Origin: Dickeya undicola
GTDB taxonomy: Bacteria > Pseudomonadota > Gammaproteobacteria > Enterobacterales > Enterobacteriaceae
DNA length: 64,000 nucleotides
Assembly: GCF_000784735.1 (NCBI RefSeq)
Contig: NZ_JSYG01000011.1
Location: forward strand, 43,051-107,050
Direction of reading: 5' to 3'
Both the position numbers and the translations under genes were made by a program. Position 1 is the first letter of the stretch; every line of letters begins with the position of its first letter. Shown here in pieces: positions 63,289 to 64,000 of the stretch. The notes beneath the pieces were generated by a model that did no database searches, was not told the origin of the DNA, and worked only from the letters and a program-made list of their open reading frames with translations.

Positions 63289-64000
63289 ATGAGTACAAAA
63301 TACTTTGCTTTACTGACGAACACCGGCGCGGCGAAGTTGGCTAACGCCACCGCGCTGGGTAGTCATCTGGCCATTACGCAAATGGCGGTAGGCGATGGCG
63401 GCGGCAGCCTGCCAACCCCCTCGACCGCCCAGACTAAACTGATTAACGAAAAGCGCCGTGCCTCACTCAACACCCTAAGCGTCGACCCGGCAAACACCAA
63501 CCAAATCATTGCCGAGCAGGTTATTCCTGAAAATGAAGGCGGTTGGTGGATCCGTGAAATTGGCTTGTATGACAGCGACGGCGATCTGATCGCGGTCGCA
63601 AACTGCGCCGAAACCTATAAACCGCAGTTGCAGGAGGGTTCAGGCCGGGTACAAACCGTGCGCATGATCCTGATTGTCAGCAATACCGATGCCATTACCC
63701 TGAAAATTGACCCCTCGGTGGTGCTGGCTACCCGTCAATACGTCGATGACAAAGCGATTGAGGTTAAGTCTTACGCCGACAGTCGCCTTAGCGCTCATGT
63801 GGCCGCAGCCAATCCCCATCCGCAGTATGCGCCGCTCAACAGCCCGGCACTGACTGGCGTGCCGACTGCGCCGACGGCAGAGAAAAATGTGAACTCCACA
63901 CAGTTAGCCACCACCGCCTTTGTCAAAAACGTCGCCCTACAAAAAGAGCAAAACGGTGCTGACATCGCGGACAAATCGGCCTTTCTCGCAAACCTGGGTT
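63289..64000 (+). CDS. H: Tail fibre protein gpH, N-terminal part (cut by window end)
   Basis: The first 237 codons of the receptor-binding fibre. The N-terminal phage tail-collar/DUF3751-type domain is well conserved (MSTKYFALLTNTGAAKLANA; ITQMAVGDGGG; EGGWWIREIGLYDSDGDLIAVANCAETYKP), attaching the fibre to the baseplate. From about residue 190 there are P-A-L-T-G-x-P-T-A-P-T repeats (NSPALTGVPTAPTAEKN; TQLATTAFVKN) typical of fibre shafts. The variable tip that decides which strains are killed lies beyond the window. The ribosome site is weak. Confidence 0.9.
   Translation, partial: MSTKYFALLTNTGAAKLANATALGSHLAITQMAVGDGGGSLPTPSTAQTKLINEKRRASLNTLSVDPANTNQIIAEQVIPENEGGWWIREIGLYDSDGDLIAVANCAETYKPQLQEGSGRVQTVRMILIVSNTDAITLKIDPSVVLATRQYVDDKAIEVKSYADSRLSAHVAAANPHPQYAPLNSPALTGVPTAPTAEKNVNSTQLATTAFVKNVALQKEQNGADIADKSAFLANLG

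Noticed and set aside
1..64000. CRISPR arrays, tRNA or rRNA genes, complete insertion sequences
   Set aside because: None seen: no regularly spaced repeats, no cloverleaf-like sequences recognised, and no transposase gene.

Overview
The window is a chromosomal segment of an enterobacterium of the soft-rot group, most likely Dickeya or a close relative (Pectobacteriaceae). The evidence is E. coli-like gene order in conserved blocks (narK/narXL with narGHJI; prc-proQ-msrC-letAB-rsmF-yebW), fairly high G+C, and a P2-type tail cluster of the kind known as a tailocin (phage-tail-like bacteriocin) in Dickeya. The genus is inferred from content; no database search was possible.

Left part (1-17300): a DeoR regulator; a Fur-box-controlled FhuA-type siderophore receptor; a polyamine/GABA-type region made of a binding protein plus two permeases (minus strand), gabTD (minus), a divergent gabR, and the transporter ATPase placed separately beyond gabR. 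The two halves of the transporter each carry upstream a palindrome with the core TGTGCA-N3-TGCACA, and the binding-protein operon also has a good sigma-54 promoter. Then come pptA, an orphan membrane protein, the folate-independent methionine synthase pair mesX-mesD, and a glutathione S-transferase.

Middle (17300-43250): an AT-rich one-gene island encoding a caspase-fold protease with an unknown C-terminal half; a GC-rich non-coding block between two similar terminator sequences; a YiaY-type alcohol dehydrogenase; respiratory nitrate reductase narGHJI, separated from narK and narXL by an old-yellow-enzyme-type reductase and a TetR regulator; FNR and NarL sites in the right places; an acyltransferase; a YdiY-like outer-membrane protein; and an accessory cluster of two short-chain dehydrogenases, a membrane metallophosphoesterase and a divergent LysR regulator, sitting where htpX would be expected beside prc.

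Core block (43255-52641): prc, proQ, msrC, letA, letB, rsmF, yebW.

Right part (52768-64000, continuing beyond the window): a domesticated P2-like element. It has a repressor with two tandem HTH domains, small early genes, a gpA-type replication endonuclease, a near-perfect LexA box in front of a 73-codon gene, a 271-bp hairpin-rich repeat, and tail genes X, R, V, W, J, I and the start of H. No integrase, capsid, portal, terminase, lysis or S gene is present in this part. Two Ogr-type late activator boxes (TGTTGT-N12-ACAAC) lie before X and before H. A degenerate clavaminate-synthase-like (Fe/2-oxoglutarate dioxygenase fold) protein that has lost its iron ligands lies between R and V. Together this reads as an SOS-induced contractile tailocin: DNA damage releases LexA, the small gene may antagonise the non-cleavable repressor, and an Ogr-like activator (outside the window) would turn on the tail operons.
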